64,000 bases of DNA from Synanceia verrucosa. Its lineage: Eukaryota > Chordata > Actinopteri > Perciformes > Synanceiidae. Within the stretch, counting starts at the first letter, position 1; every line of letters starts with the position of its first letter. This document shows, in pieces, positions 23,072-34,906 of this stretch. The DNA is taken from contig CM056563.1 in the NCBI GenBank assembly GCA_029721515.1, positions 10,488,454 to 10,552,453 on the forward strand. The letters run 5' to 3'. The translations under genes and the position numbers were made by a program. Under the pieces are notes generated by a model that had not been told where the DNA came from, ran no database searches, and saw only the letters and a list, made by a program, of their open reading frames with translations.

Positions 23072-24996
23072 ATGGGCCGGCTGGATGATGCCGCCAAACA
23101 CAAAGTGGTGGAGCTGCGGAAAGCTGGTCTGAGTTTCCGTAAGATCAAAGCTGTGCTGGAGCTGGACAACATCAAGGTGTCTGCCCAGGCCATCTACCTG
23201 TTCCTGAGGGAGTTTCAAGGGAGGCCACCAGGGAGGGTCAGACCCATCCAGACTGGAAGCGGCACTGCACCCATACAGGCGAAACCTCGAGCTGGGGCAA
23301 ATCAAGAGAGCTGGAGTAACATTCATCTCCAAAATCTTCTGCGGGAGGCATCTCACCATGCTGGAAGCTTTTCACCATCTGCAAATTTTGCCAAACAGGC
23401 ATCCACAAATCCAGATGCTGGGGCAAAGCCATCTGGGTCTGGGGAAACAAGCAGAGGCTGTAGGCCACAACAGCAACATGATGGAGATCAGGAAGAAAAT
23501 GATATCCAGATTGTTAGTGTCACCTCACTTGCACAGAGCAGGCAACCAAGAGTCCCCCCATCCACTACAGAGTCCAGTGCTGTGTCCTCCACACTAACAG
23601 CTTCTGGAGCATTAATGAGGAGGAGAGTGACACCTTCTCCAGCCACCAATTCAATGCTAGCAGCTCGAAAGAGGCTATTGGATAAGGCACTGTCACACAG
23701 AATGAAGGTACATACTGATACAGAATTGTTTGTTTTTATCATTTAGTAGAGCACAACACCTGTGTGTCAAATGCTGTGAGAATCAAGTCATCTGATGGTC
23801 TGAACTTGCATAAATTGTTTTTCAACAGTCATTCCAACAGGTGACGTCATTGTTGAGGAGAGATCCCTCGAGCATCCAAGGAAGTAATCTGAGTAGCTCA
23901 ATACCACAACGACCTGAGACTTATGATCTGACCACTGAAAAGGTGAGCAAAGAGCAAACCTGATTCATCAGCTATTAACTGCAGAAATATTGCAATATAA
24001 CATTTTCACTGTATACATGATTTTGGTTATCTTGCACAGACTGTTATGGAAGGTCAGTCCGGTGGAAGCAGCGCCGCCCGGCGTTTCCTTACACAGAGAC
24101 AAGGTCCATCTGTCCGTTCCCTTCACCCTCTCTCTCGGGTTAGCAGTCGTCTTCCTAACCGGTCGCCAGCAGCTTTACCATCCTCGGCTCCTGGGGTTGC
24201 CGTCATCCGTCTACAGACCCCTGGATGTCAGGGCTCCACACGCAATGAGGGGAACCCGAGCCCCCAGCAAGCGGTCCAAGACACTGGAGGGAGAGGTGGA
24301 CTACAGGATCAGATTCAGACCCTGGGCTCTGAGGTGCGCAGCTTGGGTCTGGCAGTGAAGATGCTGGTGGAGCAGCAGTGCTGCCTGGAGAGGGAGCAGG
24401 CGCAGCAGACACACATTCAGAAGGAGATCCTCAACACTCTGCAGAGCCTGGCTGCCACTGTGGGACGTTGTAGCATTGTTCAACAGCAGCACAACAAAAC
24501 TCCATCACCCTCTGGTTTGCCAACAGCTTCTGCCTCTACCTCCTTCAGCCAAGACACCTTTAACTTCAGTCAAGGCACATACACTCAGTGCAGCCAAACC
24601 CAGCCAAGCTACAACTCTTTAGAGAGTTTAGAAAATGTAGAGGCCTTTAAACTGCCAGGACTGAGCCCTTCAAGCATGAATGGGTTTCCACCATGTAGCA
24701 ATGCTGAGAACCTCTCACTTACTCACACTCCCCCTCATACACAACCATATGCAGCTGTATATCCACAGCAAAACAGTCAAACGCTCATGCCACCCTACAC
24801 ACAGTCCTATATCTCTACATATAGCCCATCACATTCTCAGACCTTCAGAGGATCAGATAGTAAAACGTCTGATTTTCCAAGTAGCTGCTCTGCAAGGACT
24901 CTCCAGGACTGCAGTGTGTCAACCCAGCCGGTGATGAACTCTACCCACTCTACACAGGATCAACAGATCAGTATTGTCAAAGTGGAAGGACCGTAA
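23072..24996 (+). CDS. Uncharacterised protein: transposase-type HTH plus coiled coil (568 aa, 3 coding exons)
   Basis: I do not recognise this gene by name. The coding exons are 23072-23707, 23829-23942 and 24040-24996, all phase 0 with GT-AG borders, giving 568 aa and stop TAA. The ATG has a good context (GACCATGG) just after a splice acceptor. Residues 1-50 (MGRLDDAAKHKVVELRKAGL and on) form a helix-turn-helix like the N-terminal DNA-binding domain of Tc1/paired-type transposases. No catalytic DDE domain follows. Residues 51-337 are low-complexity, Ser/Pro/Gln-rich. An acidic run followed by IQIVSV (about 138-150) resembles a SUMO-interacting motif. A Leu-rich coiled coil spans about 338-392. 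The C-terminus ends ISIVKVEGP, with K564 in a SUMO consensus (VKVE). It shares a divergent promoter region with RNPS1. I infer a nuclear DNA-binding, possibly regulatory, protein derived from a transposase DNA-binding domain; this is untested. Confidence 0.8.
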
Positions 24997-25061
24997 AAGC
25001 CTTCAGACAGCACAGAGGGTGTTGAAGTGCTTTTTTTAAACATTGAGGCACACCTTTTTAC

Positions 25062-25067
25062 AATAAA
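25062..25067 (+). terminator. Candidate poly(A) signal of the HTH/coiled-coil gene
   Basis: AATAAA 66 nt after the TAA stop, in a context (TTTTTACAATAAACATATGC) typical of a vertebrate poly(A) signal. A second AATAAA lies near 25329. Confidence 0.6.
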
Positions 25068-25329
25068 CATATGCTGTAGTATTTCTTAAATATTTTAGTT
25101 TATTTCCTAAGTACATTTTAAGGAAATACAGACATCAGTAGAATGCAGTGCTTTAGTAATAATGTGATTTGTCTTTATGCTAGGAAATGATTACAAAAAA
25201 GAAGAGAAAATGATTATGTGCAGGCACTTGTCATTTTTTTGTCACACTTTTTTATTTTGTATTTTATTTTTGTATCACTAGGACTTACAGATTGAAATGT
25301 TCATACTTCTATCCTAACTGATGAAAAAA

Positions 25330-26875
25330 ATAAATAGATGGTTAAGATCCAGTGTGTTCCCATTTCAATGGGCGTATGGGTGGAAGGCAGTGGTACTCAA
25401 ACAGGGGGTTTGCCCCCTAGGGGACATGCGAGACATGACAGGGGAGGTGTGAGCGACCTCAAGGGGGAGGGGGGAGGACACACTGTTTTCCGTATACGGA
25501 GTTGCAAGGAGGTGTGAGGTAGACTTTTTTTTTTTTCAAAAGAAGTTGAAGTTAAGGTTATACTGAAGGAATGGCAGGAGATGTGGTTCCAAGTTCACAC
25601 AGTGAGTTCAAGCTTTATTTTGTTTATCAGAGCATTAATTTCCAGCTAAAAGTCTAAAATTGGGACTCCTGGTAGCAGCTGAGGCTCAATGGTAAAGGGG
25701 TAGGTTCCAATCAAAATGAGGGTCACCCCACTTTTACATGTCACAACTAAAGTAATAACATGCAAAAAACAACAAACCAAACCTAGGGTCACACAGCACA
25801 CGAAGGGAAGCCACCATCCAGGAACACCACCTCCACCTCTCGGCTGGTAAGGACAGAAAGAGGGAATAAGAGGATGAAATCAAGCAAATATATCAAATAA
25901 TCAAAAGGCTAATAGCTCAAGTTCATTAGCTTGAAATGATAGCACACAATTTTGGACCAAAAAGTCAAAAGTTAATTAATTTGAATGGAAACGTATCGGA
26001 TCCGACAAAACGTCAGCGTTGTTAAATTAGGGGTGAGGCTCGGCAGGGAAGCACCGCAAGTCAAGGGTAAGTGAAGCAGCCGCTACCACATTTACCTCTA
26101 ATTTCCACCCAGTGTTGCCAGGTGTAGGATAATTATCATATTTGTACGATAATTTTGCCCTCTGTACGATGTACGATCAATAATCCCAAAGAAGGCCAAA
26201 TATACAATAATTTGACCATTGTCTGAATGTGTATTTGTAATCAGCCTGCCCTAACTGTCTGCTGGATTTTTTTTTTGAACCCTGAAGGCATCTGTTTCCA
26301 AGTGACAAGTTTTCAGCCAATCATGCTTTTCTAAATGTGAGTGACATCTACACGTTTGCCTCAGAACAACGTTCATGATTGGCTGAATCGTCCGCTGTGC
26401 CTGCCCCATGAAACGCTCCAGTTGAGTCCAGGTTTTTCTTAGTACATCCATGGTTGTTTCAAGCGAGGACAATTTAGCTTTTAAAACAACAGCTGTGTTA
26501 GCATTGCAGGTAGAAATGGGGGAAATGCCTTTGGAGTTAAGGAGACAACAATTTATGATGACATACTGGGTCAATCTGTAAGACCGTAATATTATGAACC
26601 ATCCTGCAAAAAGTATTGCTGAGCCATGCTGGGAACATGGTAAAAAGCCTTAAAAAGCTTTGGCTGGGTTGTTAAAAAGAAGCCCAGTGAGATGAGATTA
26701 ATGGATAGGAATTATGCTCCAAATGTTGTGTTGCCAGCTGTACCTCCTTGGTTTCTGCTGCAGCCTGTGATTCATCTCAGCCTCCTTCAGATGGTACAAG
26801 AGGACGATGAGGTGAAAGCTTAAGTCAACTCTTATATCAGACAGAAGTTTTACAGTCACTTACATATTTATACAA
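25330..26875. other. Spacer with unclassified transposon-like fragments
   Basis: No host gene was recognised. GGCAGTGGTACTCAAACAGG near 25385 and CAGTGTTGCCAGGTGTAGGA near 26112 resemble the starts of hAT-type inverted repeats, but matching partners were not found. The minus-strand frame at 26251-26574 matches no family I know. Confidence 0.35.
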
Positions 26876-27061
26876 ATGGGTCAAGCGACCCAGGGAGAGA
26901 CAGGCAGGGTGGCAGCAGCGTTTAGAATTCCAGAGTTTGATGTTGAATGTGGAAAGAGAATTAGTGATGATGTGTCTGTATATGCATGTGAGATGATGGC
27001 CATGATTTTTTCTTTGCAGTGGGTGGAGGACATCAGGCCTAAGAGAGTGGTAATTGCTTCA
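26876..27061 (+). pseudogene. LINE RNase H-domain fragment
   Basis: The plus-strand frame reads AAFRIPEFDVECGKRISDD, then VYACEMMAMIFSLQWVEDI and KRVVIASG. This matches the RNase H region carried by some fish non-LTR retrotransposons: an acidic residue in the activating helix (E in ACEMMAM), and a conserved D of the usual ASDS motif that is degraded here. It is cut off at about 27061 by the left boundary of the CYP2K duplication unit. It is a dead fragment. Confidence 0.6.
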
Positions 27062-27341
27062 GGTTTTCAGGAATGTTGCACTTACTTCAGCTGACCAGTG
27101 AATGGCAATGTTTGGAATGATGCAGTGGTGTCTGATGATGTTGCTGATGTGCAGCTATACCATCAAAGCTCATGCATTTAAGACAACAGCTTTCAAATGG
27201 TTGTCCACACTTAGTGACCAAGCCTTGTGTGAAAGAGTTAATATGATGAATGAGGATATCGAAAGCGAAACTTAATCTGTTGAAAGCCAACTCTGAGATT
27301 TCCTAAAAGGACCACTGTAGAGAGGAGCCTTTTAAATTGAC

Positions 27342-28084
27342 AACATGAATGCAGTCAATCACTGCAATTACATCACGGAGTCTGGCTATCGCTGCCAATT
27401 GCCCATTAACGTTGGTATGTTCAACTGCATTGTATGGGAATTTTATACACCTGGCGAACATGTGGATGATCCAGTCCAACATAAGTGGCATGGTCCAGCT
27501 CAGGGTCGACTGGCTCACTCCCGACCGGTCGGCCAGCTCCCGCTGGAATGAGCCAGTGGCCAAGGAGCCCGGTGTGGTCAGTACCTGTGTTGGCACTGGC
27601 AGCCCCCCGGCTCGTTGCTGTGGTGTGTTCCAAGGCCAGTTGCAGCTCCGTGCACAGCTGGAGAAGAAACGGCTGATTAGCCAGTCATCGGTGTTGGCCA
27701 GCAAATCTGAAAAAAGGTACTCATGCCACAATGTGCCATTGGCCATGTGCTCCAATAGGGCTAGTGCTGCCATTGTTGTCAATTGCATATTCTGCACAAT
27801 GTTTAGATCTGCTTTTACACCCACGCAGGTAATTGCCAACACATGGATGTGCTTATGTGCCAGATGTGCACATCATTGTTTACCAACCAGAGAAAGTTTC
27901 CCAGCATCCCCTCGAAGTGTCACCAATGGAACAAAAGCATCACAACCTGGCGTAAAACAGCTATGAAGTTGGCATGGAGCAGTGCCAGTTTCCACGCTAA
28001 TTTCACTGTTGATACATCAGAATATGAGCGTGGATGCTGGTGTGCGCCGCATTTCACAGCATAGGCTACTTTGATACATCAGGC
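27342..28084 (-). mobile_element. PIF/Harbinger-like transposon, left end deleted
   Basis: The minus strand encodes the N-terminal half of a HARBI1-like transposase: LALLEHMANGTLWHEYLF, LATGSFQRELADRSGVSQST (the helix-turn-helix region) and then VIAVIDCIHV, which corresponds to the IGCIDGTH block. Compared with the same insertion in unit 2 (33272-34594), everything left of about 33850 is missing, including the remainder of the nuclease domain. The right end reads TTTGATACATCAGGCCCC. The element is dead. Confidence 0.8.
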
Positions 28085-29189
28085 CCCTGCTCCCCATTTA
28101 CCTGATTACCTCAGTGGTAAACTTTGCCTTCTTTGTTTACCTGCCAGCCAACCAACCTGGTTTTAGCTTAAAGATTTCTGGACTTTACACTTCCTTTAAC
28201 TGATGTCTTGTGACTTTCAGCCAGTGGTACAATAATTAACCAAAATAAAAACATTTGCAACACAGTAAAAATGGATCACTGTGTTCCCTCATGGCACAAA
28301 CACCACTTGTACTTGAAATATTGTTGAATAATCCAATCTAAATATGGACAGTAGCGTTACTTTTGCAATGTCAAAAGCTATCCACTGTGCTAATTTCGAC
28401 GGACTGCACACAGCTCATGAGGTGACGGGGTGAGGGTGAAGCCCACAGCTGGAGTCAGATCCAGTTCATCCTCTATGACTCCAGGTGGAGGAGTGAAACG
28501 AAAGCACTGCAGGAGGGAGGTGAAGAAGAGGAAGAGCTCCATCCTAGCCAGACTTTCCCCCAGACACACCCTGCAACCTGTGGCAGGATTAAAGGTGCGT
28601 GGGCTCTCCCACTCATTTTCATCCCATAGAACAGATGTCAAAAGAGGAAACACAGGGGTCCCCTGAGAATACAGTGTATTAATACTTTACAGTGTTTAAA
28701 ACAGCAGTGCAAACTAATATCTAATATATAGATATCAAATATCTATATAAGCGCAATCATGCATGCAGTTGTATACTGTTTCTCTATTTTATATGAAATT
28801 GAAGACTGTATTTTAATGAGTCAGATTTTTACCTTTCGAATAAAGTAGCCCTGGAAGGTCACATCTGTGCTGGTGATGTGAGGAAGAGACATGGGAATGA
28901 TATTTGCCATTCTCTGTATCTCGTGGATGACAGCATCAGTGTAGGGCAGGTTCATCCTGTCCTCTACCTTAACCTGACGGCTTCCAACCACCCTGCTCAG
29001 CTCCTCCTGGACCTGAGCTGGAACATAGAAAACAAAAGGGCAAAATGACTTAAAACAAGGCAGCACTAAAGCACATTCTTACAAATACTGTGGAAACACC
29101 AACAAGACACCAAACGCTCACAAAAATAGGTCATATAAATGCCTGAACTAAAACAAAGCATGTATGCATATGTGACAACATCACAAATA

Positions 29190-30436
29190 CACTATATTGC
29201 CAAAAGTATTCGCTCACCTGCCTTGACTCACATATGAACTTAAGTGACGTCCCATTCCTAATCCATAGGATTCAATATGACGTTGGTCCACCCTTTGCAG
29301 CTATAACAGCTTCAACTCTTCTGGGAAGGCTGTCCACAAGGTTTAGGAGTGTGTTTATGGGATTTTTTGACCATTCTTCCAGAAGCGTATTTGTGAGGTC
29401 ACACACTGATGTTGGACGAGAAGGCCTGACTATCAGTCTCCGCTCTAATTCATCCCAAAGGTGTTCTATCGGGTTGAGGTCAGGACTCTGTGCAAGCCAG
29501 TCAAGTTCATCCACACCAGACTCTGTCATCCATGTCTTTATGGACCTTGCTTTGTGCACTGGTGCACAGTCATGTTGGAAGAGGAAGGGGCCAGCTCCAA
29601 ACTGTTCCCACAAAGTTGAGAGCATGGAATTGTCCAAAAAGTCTTGGTATGCTGAAGCATTCAGAGTTCCTTTCACTGGAACTAAGGGGCCAAGCCCAGC
29701 TCCTGAAAAACAACCCCACACCATAATCCCCCTCCACCAAACTTTTCACTTGGCACAATGCAGTCCGACAAGTATCGTTCTCCTGGCAACCGCCAAACCC
29801 AGACTCATCCATCAGATTGCCAGATGGAGAAGCGTGATTCATCACTCCAGAGAACGCGTCTCCACTGCTCTAGAGTCTGGTGGCGGCGTGCTTTACACCA
29901 CTGCATGTGACGCTTTGCATTGCACTTGGTGATGTATGGCTTGGATGCAGCTGCTCTGCCATGGAAACCCATTCCATGAAGCTCTCTGTGCACTGTTCTT
30001 GAGCTAATCTGAAGGCCACATGAAGTTTGGAGGTCTGTAGTGATTGACTCTGCAGAAAGTTGGCGACCTCTTCGCACTATGCTCCTCAGCATCCGCTAAC
30101 CCCGCTGCGTCAGTTTACGTGGCCTACCACTTCGTAGCTGAGTTGCTGTTGTTCCCAAACACTTCCACGTTCTTATAATACAGCTGACAGTTGACTGTGG
30201 AATATTTAGGAGCGAGGAAGTTTCACGACTGGATTTGTTGCACAGGTGGCATCCTATCACAGTTCCACGCTGGAATTCACTGAGCTCCTGAGAGCGACCC
30301 ATTCTTTCACAAATGTTTGTAAAAGCAGTCTGCATGCCTAGGTGCTTGATTTTACACACCTGTGACCATGGAAGTGATTGGAACACCTGATTCTGATTAT
30401 TTGGACGGGTGAATGAATACTTTTGGCAATACAGTG
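29190..30436 (-). mobile_element. Tc1-like transposon, inactivated (copy B, CYP2K intron 6)
   Basis: It has TA-flanked ends CACTATATTGCCAAAAGTAT with the inverted partner at the right. The transposase is recognisable on the minus strand in three frames (30096-30386 N-terminus, 29805-30092 middle with WSDES, 29272-29724 C-terminus with SPDLNPIEHLW), so it carries frameshifts. It occupies the same position relative to exon 7 as copy C in unit 2 (about 173 bp from the exon in both), so the insertion predates the unit duplication. Confidence 0.92.
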
Positions 30437-31315
30437 TAAGTATTTAATTTCAGCCAATGTGAAGGCCACATAGATGGGCACTAGGGGTCCTTAGTCATAG
30501 TAGTAGTACCAGTACTTTATCCCAGAAATGAGGTCCAATTCGTAAAAAACAGCACTTCCCCTTTAAGTCTGGCTATGAGTCTGAGATTCCTCAACCTGGT
30601 GACCCAGCTCATGAAGGATGAAGTGGTTGATGTTTTAATTTCTGTGTATTAAACTCATGGACTTAGTTTGTTGTGTGTTTAAAAAAAGATGTGCTACTAC
30701 ATTGACAAGACAGTACCATGTATGAGAGCGTGTTAAGTGTGGAATCTCAGTAGCATATGGCAGGGGTCAACCTTTGCCTCACCACAGGAGAATATAAAAC
30801 ATTCAGACATTGGGAAATGTATCTTGAAGGCATAATGTGTTGTTTAGATACGAGAGAAGCAACATCAACAGAAAACACATTGTGTTTAACCTCAGGACAT
30901 CCTGGTCATTCAAGAGGTATTGTGGGAGCCTCATGTAGTCAGACTGAGTCCTCACTGCAGTAGTCGTGGTTTGGCTCTGATCTACAGGTCTTTGCTGCAT
31001 AATGTCCCCTCTGTCTTTCCTTTTTCTGTCTGTCTTCAATTGTACTATCGAATAAAGGCAAGAAAGAAAATAATCTAAAAAAAAAAAAAATTCAATCTCA
31101 ATTGTTGTGTAAACCATCCCAGTTGGAATGGCATCTGAATGCAACGGGTGTGGTCCAAGCATTTTCCCCTTACCTTGTATTTGAGGATATTTGGACATGA
31201 ACAGCAGACCCTATCTCAGTGTAGATGCTGTTGTTTCAGTACCAGCAGCAAAGAGGTTGCCAACAGATGACACAAGGTTGTCCATGTTGTAGTGTGAGTC
31301 CGTAATCCCTGGCAC

Positions 31316-31636
31316 TAATTTTTGCCAAGCCCATTTGCACTGATTTTTAATTTTATGTCTACTCCTACAGGTCACATCTACATTACAAATAATTGTGTTT
31401 AATTAACTTTTCATTTGCAATAAAAATAAATTTCATAATGTATAATGGTTTCTTTCTTTTTATTTAGTACATATTGTAAATTTATAAATATTATTATTAC
31501 TTATTCTACTATTTCATTGCTGTTGTTTCTTTATTACTGTAACTTGTCTATGCTGCTGTGGCAGGTGAATTTCCTCCAATAGGGAATGAATAAAAACTAT
31601 TCTACTCTATTCTATTCTATTCTATTCAATGAATTC
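31316..31636 (+). repeat. LINE-type 3' tail at the exon 2-5 deletion of copy 1
   Basis: The motif GCTGCTGTGGCAGGTGAATT, then AATAGGGAATGAATAAA and an (ATTCT)n tail, match the repeat tail at 20030-20095. It fills the position where CYP2K exons 2-5 should be. Confidence 0.6.
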
Positions 31637-32577
31637 TAAATAGGAACAGGTTCCTGTTTCGGTGTTAACAACAGTGATGTATAAAATAAGATGGTTTGCA
31701 TTATTGGAATTTAATCAGGGAATATTAGCTGAACATATTATGTATTGACAAATCACAGTTAAAACCTGTTCAATCTAACAACTGAGTAAACTGCAGAAGG
31801 ATACATTTGATTTCTAAATATAATAATTTATCAAAATTACAATAATATCAAAAAACAGTTGATTCCACGTTTTTGAATGGTAGTATACACAAAGTATATC
31901 GCTAATTTCACATATTTAGCTAGTTTTACATATCATTTACTTTCCTCACACAGATTACTTTGGAGTGACTTAAGATACAGTTGCAGCAAATTGCCAAACA
32001 CAGGCAGTGGCAGGGTCCTGGAGGCTCATTTCTTTGATGGTAAAAGTAGGGAAAGCATATATATAGGACCAGTAGATCCAAACAGTGCCCAGTAGAGCAG
32101 TTGTACAAGGCAAGGGGTCGTTGTAATTTTACATTTTTCTCCATTAATCATTACAAAATGTACAAATGGCAACCTTTGAAGAGAACAGGTTTTAAAATTG
32201 TTTTGTTTGTTCGTTCTTCATGAATTGTTACCAGGTGTTATCTGTCAACTGTTTATCTCTTATTTAGCCTCTGACCCCTCAGAACTGGCAACTAATGACT
32301 GCTCTCCTTTCCACTGATCGAGCATTTTGTTGTTGGCCCTAACTTGAGGAAAAGTTTGCCACTGACTATGATATCTTCACTCCACTGAAATCAAAAATAT
32401 TTGCAACCAGCAATAGATAACGCCATACAAGATGATTCAAAACCTTTCTGACACCCAGTGATGACATGAATGTTAACTCTTTGAGTGACATTGATTTGTT
32501 TTGAATGCATTTAAAATCTGACGCTTGAGTGCCAGCAATGTAATAATAAAGTGTTTTTTCGGTAGCAGGTCACCAAT

Positions 32578-32700
32578 CGCTATTTCACACAGCCTGTGAA
32601 TAATTTTGGGGTTTCTAGGAGATGTAGTCGGAGCATAAAGAGACTCTGTGGTATGCGCCACAGAGATCAAAGCAGGAAGTGGAGACGATCGTGAGAATAA
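32578..32700. repeat. Repeat shared with 62942-63445 (uninterrupted version)
   Basis: CACACAGCCTGTGAATAATT through TCAAAGCAGGAAGTGGAGAC matches the sequence around 62947-63445. There it is split by a SINE-like element and a MITE. This copy represents the pre-insertion state. Confidence 0.65.
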
Positions 32701-33271
32701 AAATTTTTGGTGCCCTCTACCTCCGATAAAACAAAAATGGAACAAAGTTTTTTTGATCATGAAATAACGAGCCTCTGTTTTCATCTGAAATATTCAAGAG
32801 TAATTAAAGAGTTAATTAATAAAATCACAAATCAACTGATTTACAGCCAAACATTTTTCAAACACCAAATCACAGAAATAAAAAAATCAAAATAAAACTG
32901 GCTGCAAGCGCCTTCAACTGTACAGGGGTTGACCATATATGTGCTGCTCAGCATCTCTGGCATGGCCTGGCTGTCCAGTGGCCAGTCTTGGTTTTCAGGA
33001 ATGTTGCACTTACTTCAGCTGACCAGTGAGTGGCAATGTTTGGAATGATGCAGTGGTGTCTGATGATGTTGCCGATGTGCAGCTATACCATCAAAGCTCA
33101 TGCATTTCAGACAACAGCTTTCAAATGGTTGTCCACACTTAGTGACCAAGCCTTGTGTGAAAGAGTTAATATGATGAATGAGGATATCGAAAGCAAAACT
33201 TAATCTGTTGAAAGCCAAGTCTTACATTTCCTAAAATTACCACTGTAGAGAGGAGCCTTTTAAATTGACCT

Positions 33272-34594
33272 GGGGTCTTATGTATCAATACTTGTGTGTA
33301 TTTCATACTGAGAGCTGGTGTACGCTGTAATCCAGAAATCGACATACGCTGCCCAAAATCCGGATGTATGAAACGCAGGAATTGCACTGAGTTGCACGGA
33401 GTTGCAATATGCAAATTGATTTAAAAAGGCTCCACGCTCGGGGTCTCCTCACCATGAGAGGATAAAGAGGAGAAACTTCAGGGCATAGCCACAAGTCACC
33501 TGAGTTAAAAACAGGATCAGACGCCACATGTGCTGCACATGATGGATCACACTGATGTTAAATAGGATTGCAATTCAGGAGAGATGCTGATGAAGCTCTT
33601 TGTGACTCTATGCACGTGTGTAGATGATAATCGGGGAAGCACTCATGCAAACCATGAGTCAGAAAGAAGACTAATGACCAGTCAACATTTACTCTAGCCC
33701 TGCATCGTGCCCAACTGCAGTCTGTTCCCAACCACGCTGTCCGTTGGCATGTATGACTCATGCGTTGAGCCTGACCACCTCACAACAATGTTGGTCAGAT
33801 GCATTTCCACTTCACAAATAATCTGCACACTTAGATGGTGCTTTTATTGCAACATGAATGCAGTCGATCACTGCGATTACATCACGGAGCCTGGCTATCG
33901 CTGCCAATTGGCCATTAATGTTGGTATGTTCAACTGCACTGTATGGGAATTTTATACACCTGGCGAATATGTGGATGATCCAGTCCAACATAAGTGGCAT
34001 GGTCCAGCTCAGGGTCGACTGGCTCACTCCCGACCGGTCGGCCAGCTCCCACTGGAATGAGCTAGTGGCCAAGGAGCCCGGTGTGGTCAGTACCTGTGTT
34101 GGCACTGGCAGCCCCCCGGCTCGTTGCTGTGGTGTGTTCCAAGGCCAGTTGCAACTCCGTGCACAGCTGGAGAAGAAACGGCTGATTAGCCAGTCATCGG
34201 TGTTGGCCAGCAAATCTGAAAAAAGGTACTCACGCCACAGTGTGCCATTGGCCATGTGCTCCAATAGGGCTAGTGCTGCCATTGTTGTCAATCGCATATT
34301 CTGCACAATGTTTAGATCTGCTTTTACACCCACGCAGGTAATTGCCAACACATGGATGTGCTTATGTGCCAGATGTGCACATCATTGTTTACCAACCAGA
34401 GAAAGTTTCCCAGCATCCCCTCGAAGTGTCACCAATGGAACAAAAGCATCACAACCTGGCGTACAACAGCTATGAAGTTGGCATGGAGCAGTGCCAGTTT
34501 CCACGCTAATTTTACTGTTGATATATCAGAATATGAGCGTGGATGCTGGTGTGTGCCGCATTTCTTGGCATAGGCTACTTTGATAAATCAGGCC
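33272..34594 (-). mobile_element. PIF/Harbinger-like transposon, both ends present, degenerate
   Basis: The ends are GGGGTCTTATGTATCAATAC and the inverted GGCCTGATTTATCAAAGTA. They are flanked by a possible 3-bp duplication CCT, at 33269-33271 and 34595-34597. Unit 3 shows the empty site (ATTGACCTGCTCCCC near 50010). The HARBI1-like N-terminal half (179 aa) is open at 33812-34351 on the minus strand. The nuclease half (33590-33810) is frameshifted, so the element is inactive. A one-base ambiguity in the end position leaves the duplication length uncertain. Confidence 0.85.
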
Positions 34595-34906
34595 CCTGCT
34601 CCCCATTTCCCTGATTACCTCAGTGGTAAACTTTGCCTTCTTTGTTTACCTGCCAGCCAACCAACCTGGTTTTAGCTTAAAGATTTCTGGACTTTACACT
34701 TCCTTTAACTGTTGTCTTGTGACTTTCAGCCAGTGGTACAATAATTAACCAAAATGAAAACATTTGCAACACAGTAAAAATGGATGTGTTCCCTCATGGC
34801 ACAAACACCACTTGTACTTGAATTGAAATGTGAAATATTGTTGAATAATCCAATCTAAATATGGACAGTAGCGTTACTTTTGCAATGTCAAAAGCTATCC
34901 ACTGTG

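Larger units (their letters stand above)
28390..32105 (-). pseudogene. CYP2K-like pseudogene (copy 1)
   Basis: Remnant of a gene orthologous to copy 2 within a tandem duplication. Visible parts are a fused exon 9/8 (28390-28662), an intact exon 7 (28833-29017), exon 6 (31174 to about 31313) and a decayed exon 1 (about 31955-32105). Defects: (1) about 130 bp is deleted, joining exon 8 (FNPA) straight to the exon 9 acceptor and removing the FSAG start of the heme-binding loop while keeping CLGE; (2) the tryptophan codon after the I-helix is TAG; (3) the I-helix Asp is Glu (AAGTETT); (4) the exon 1 donor has lost its GT; (5) exons 2-5 are missing and a LINE-type tail occupies the gap. A functional P450 cannot be made. 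Confidence 0.93.
27062..32980 (-). repeat. CYP2K tandem duplication unit 1 (decayed)
   Basis: The unit starts with TTTTCAGGAATGTTGCACTT, which recurs at about 32993 and, with changes, at 49731. It contains a downstream flank, a truncated Harbinger element, CYP exons 9/8, 7 and 6, a Tc1 copy, exon 1 and an upstream flank. Its order and direction match unit 2 (32981-49730). Exons 2-5 are absent. Confidence 0.85.

Noticed and set aside
24046..24996. Reading the last exon of the HTH gene as an independent gene from ATG 24046
   Set aside because: The frame is continuous upstream to a good acceptor at 24039 and joins two earlier exons in phase.
27349..27966. Plus-strand 205-aa open frame (and its twin at 33858-34475)
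   Set aside because: It is antisense to the Harbinger transposase frame, which matches a known family; the plus frame does not.
30803..31198. Minus-strand open frame in CYP2K intron 6, repeated at 37389-37601
   Set aside because: It is conserved only because both units derive from one duplication. It overlaps exon 6, has no recognisable domain and no splice logic of its own.
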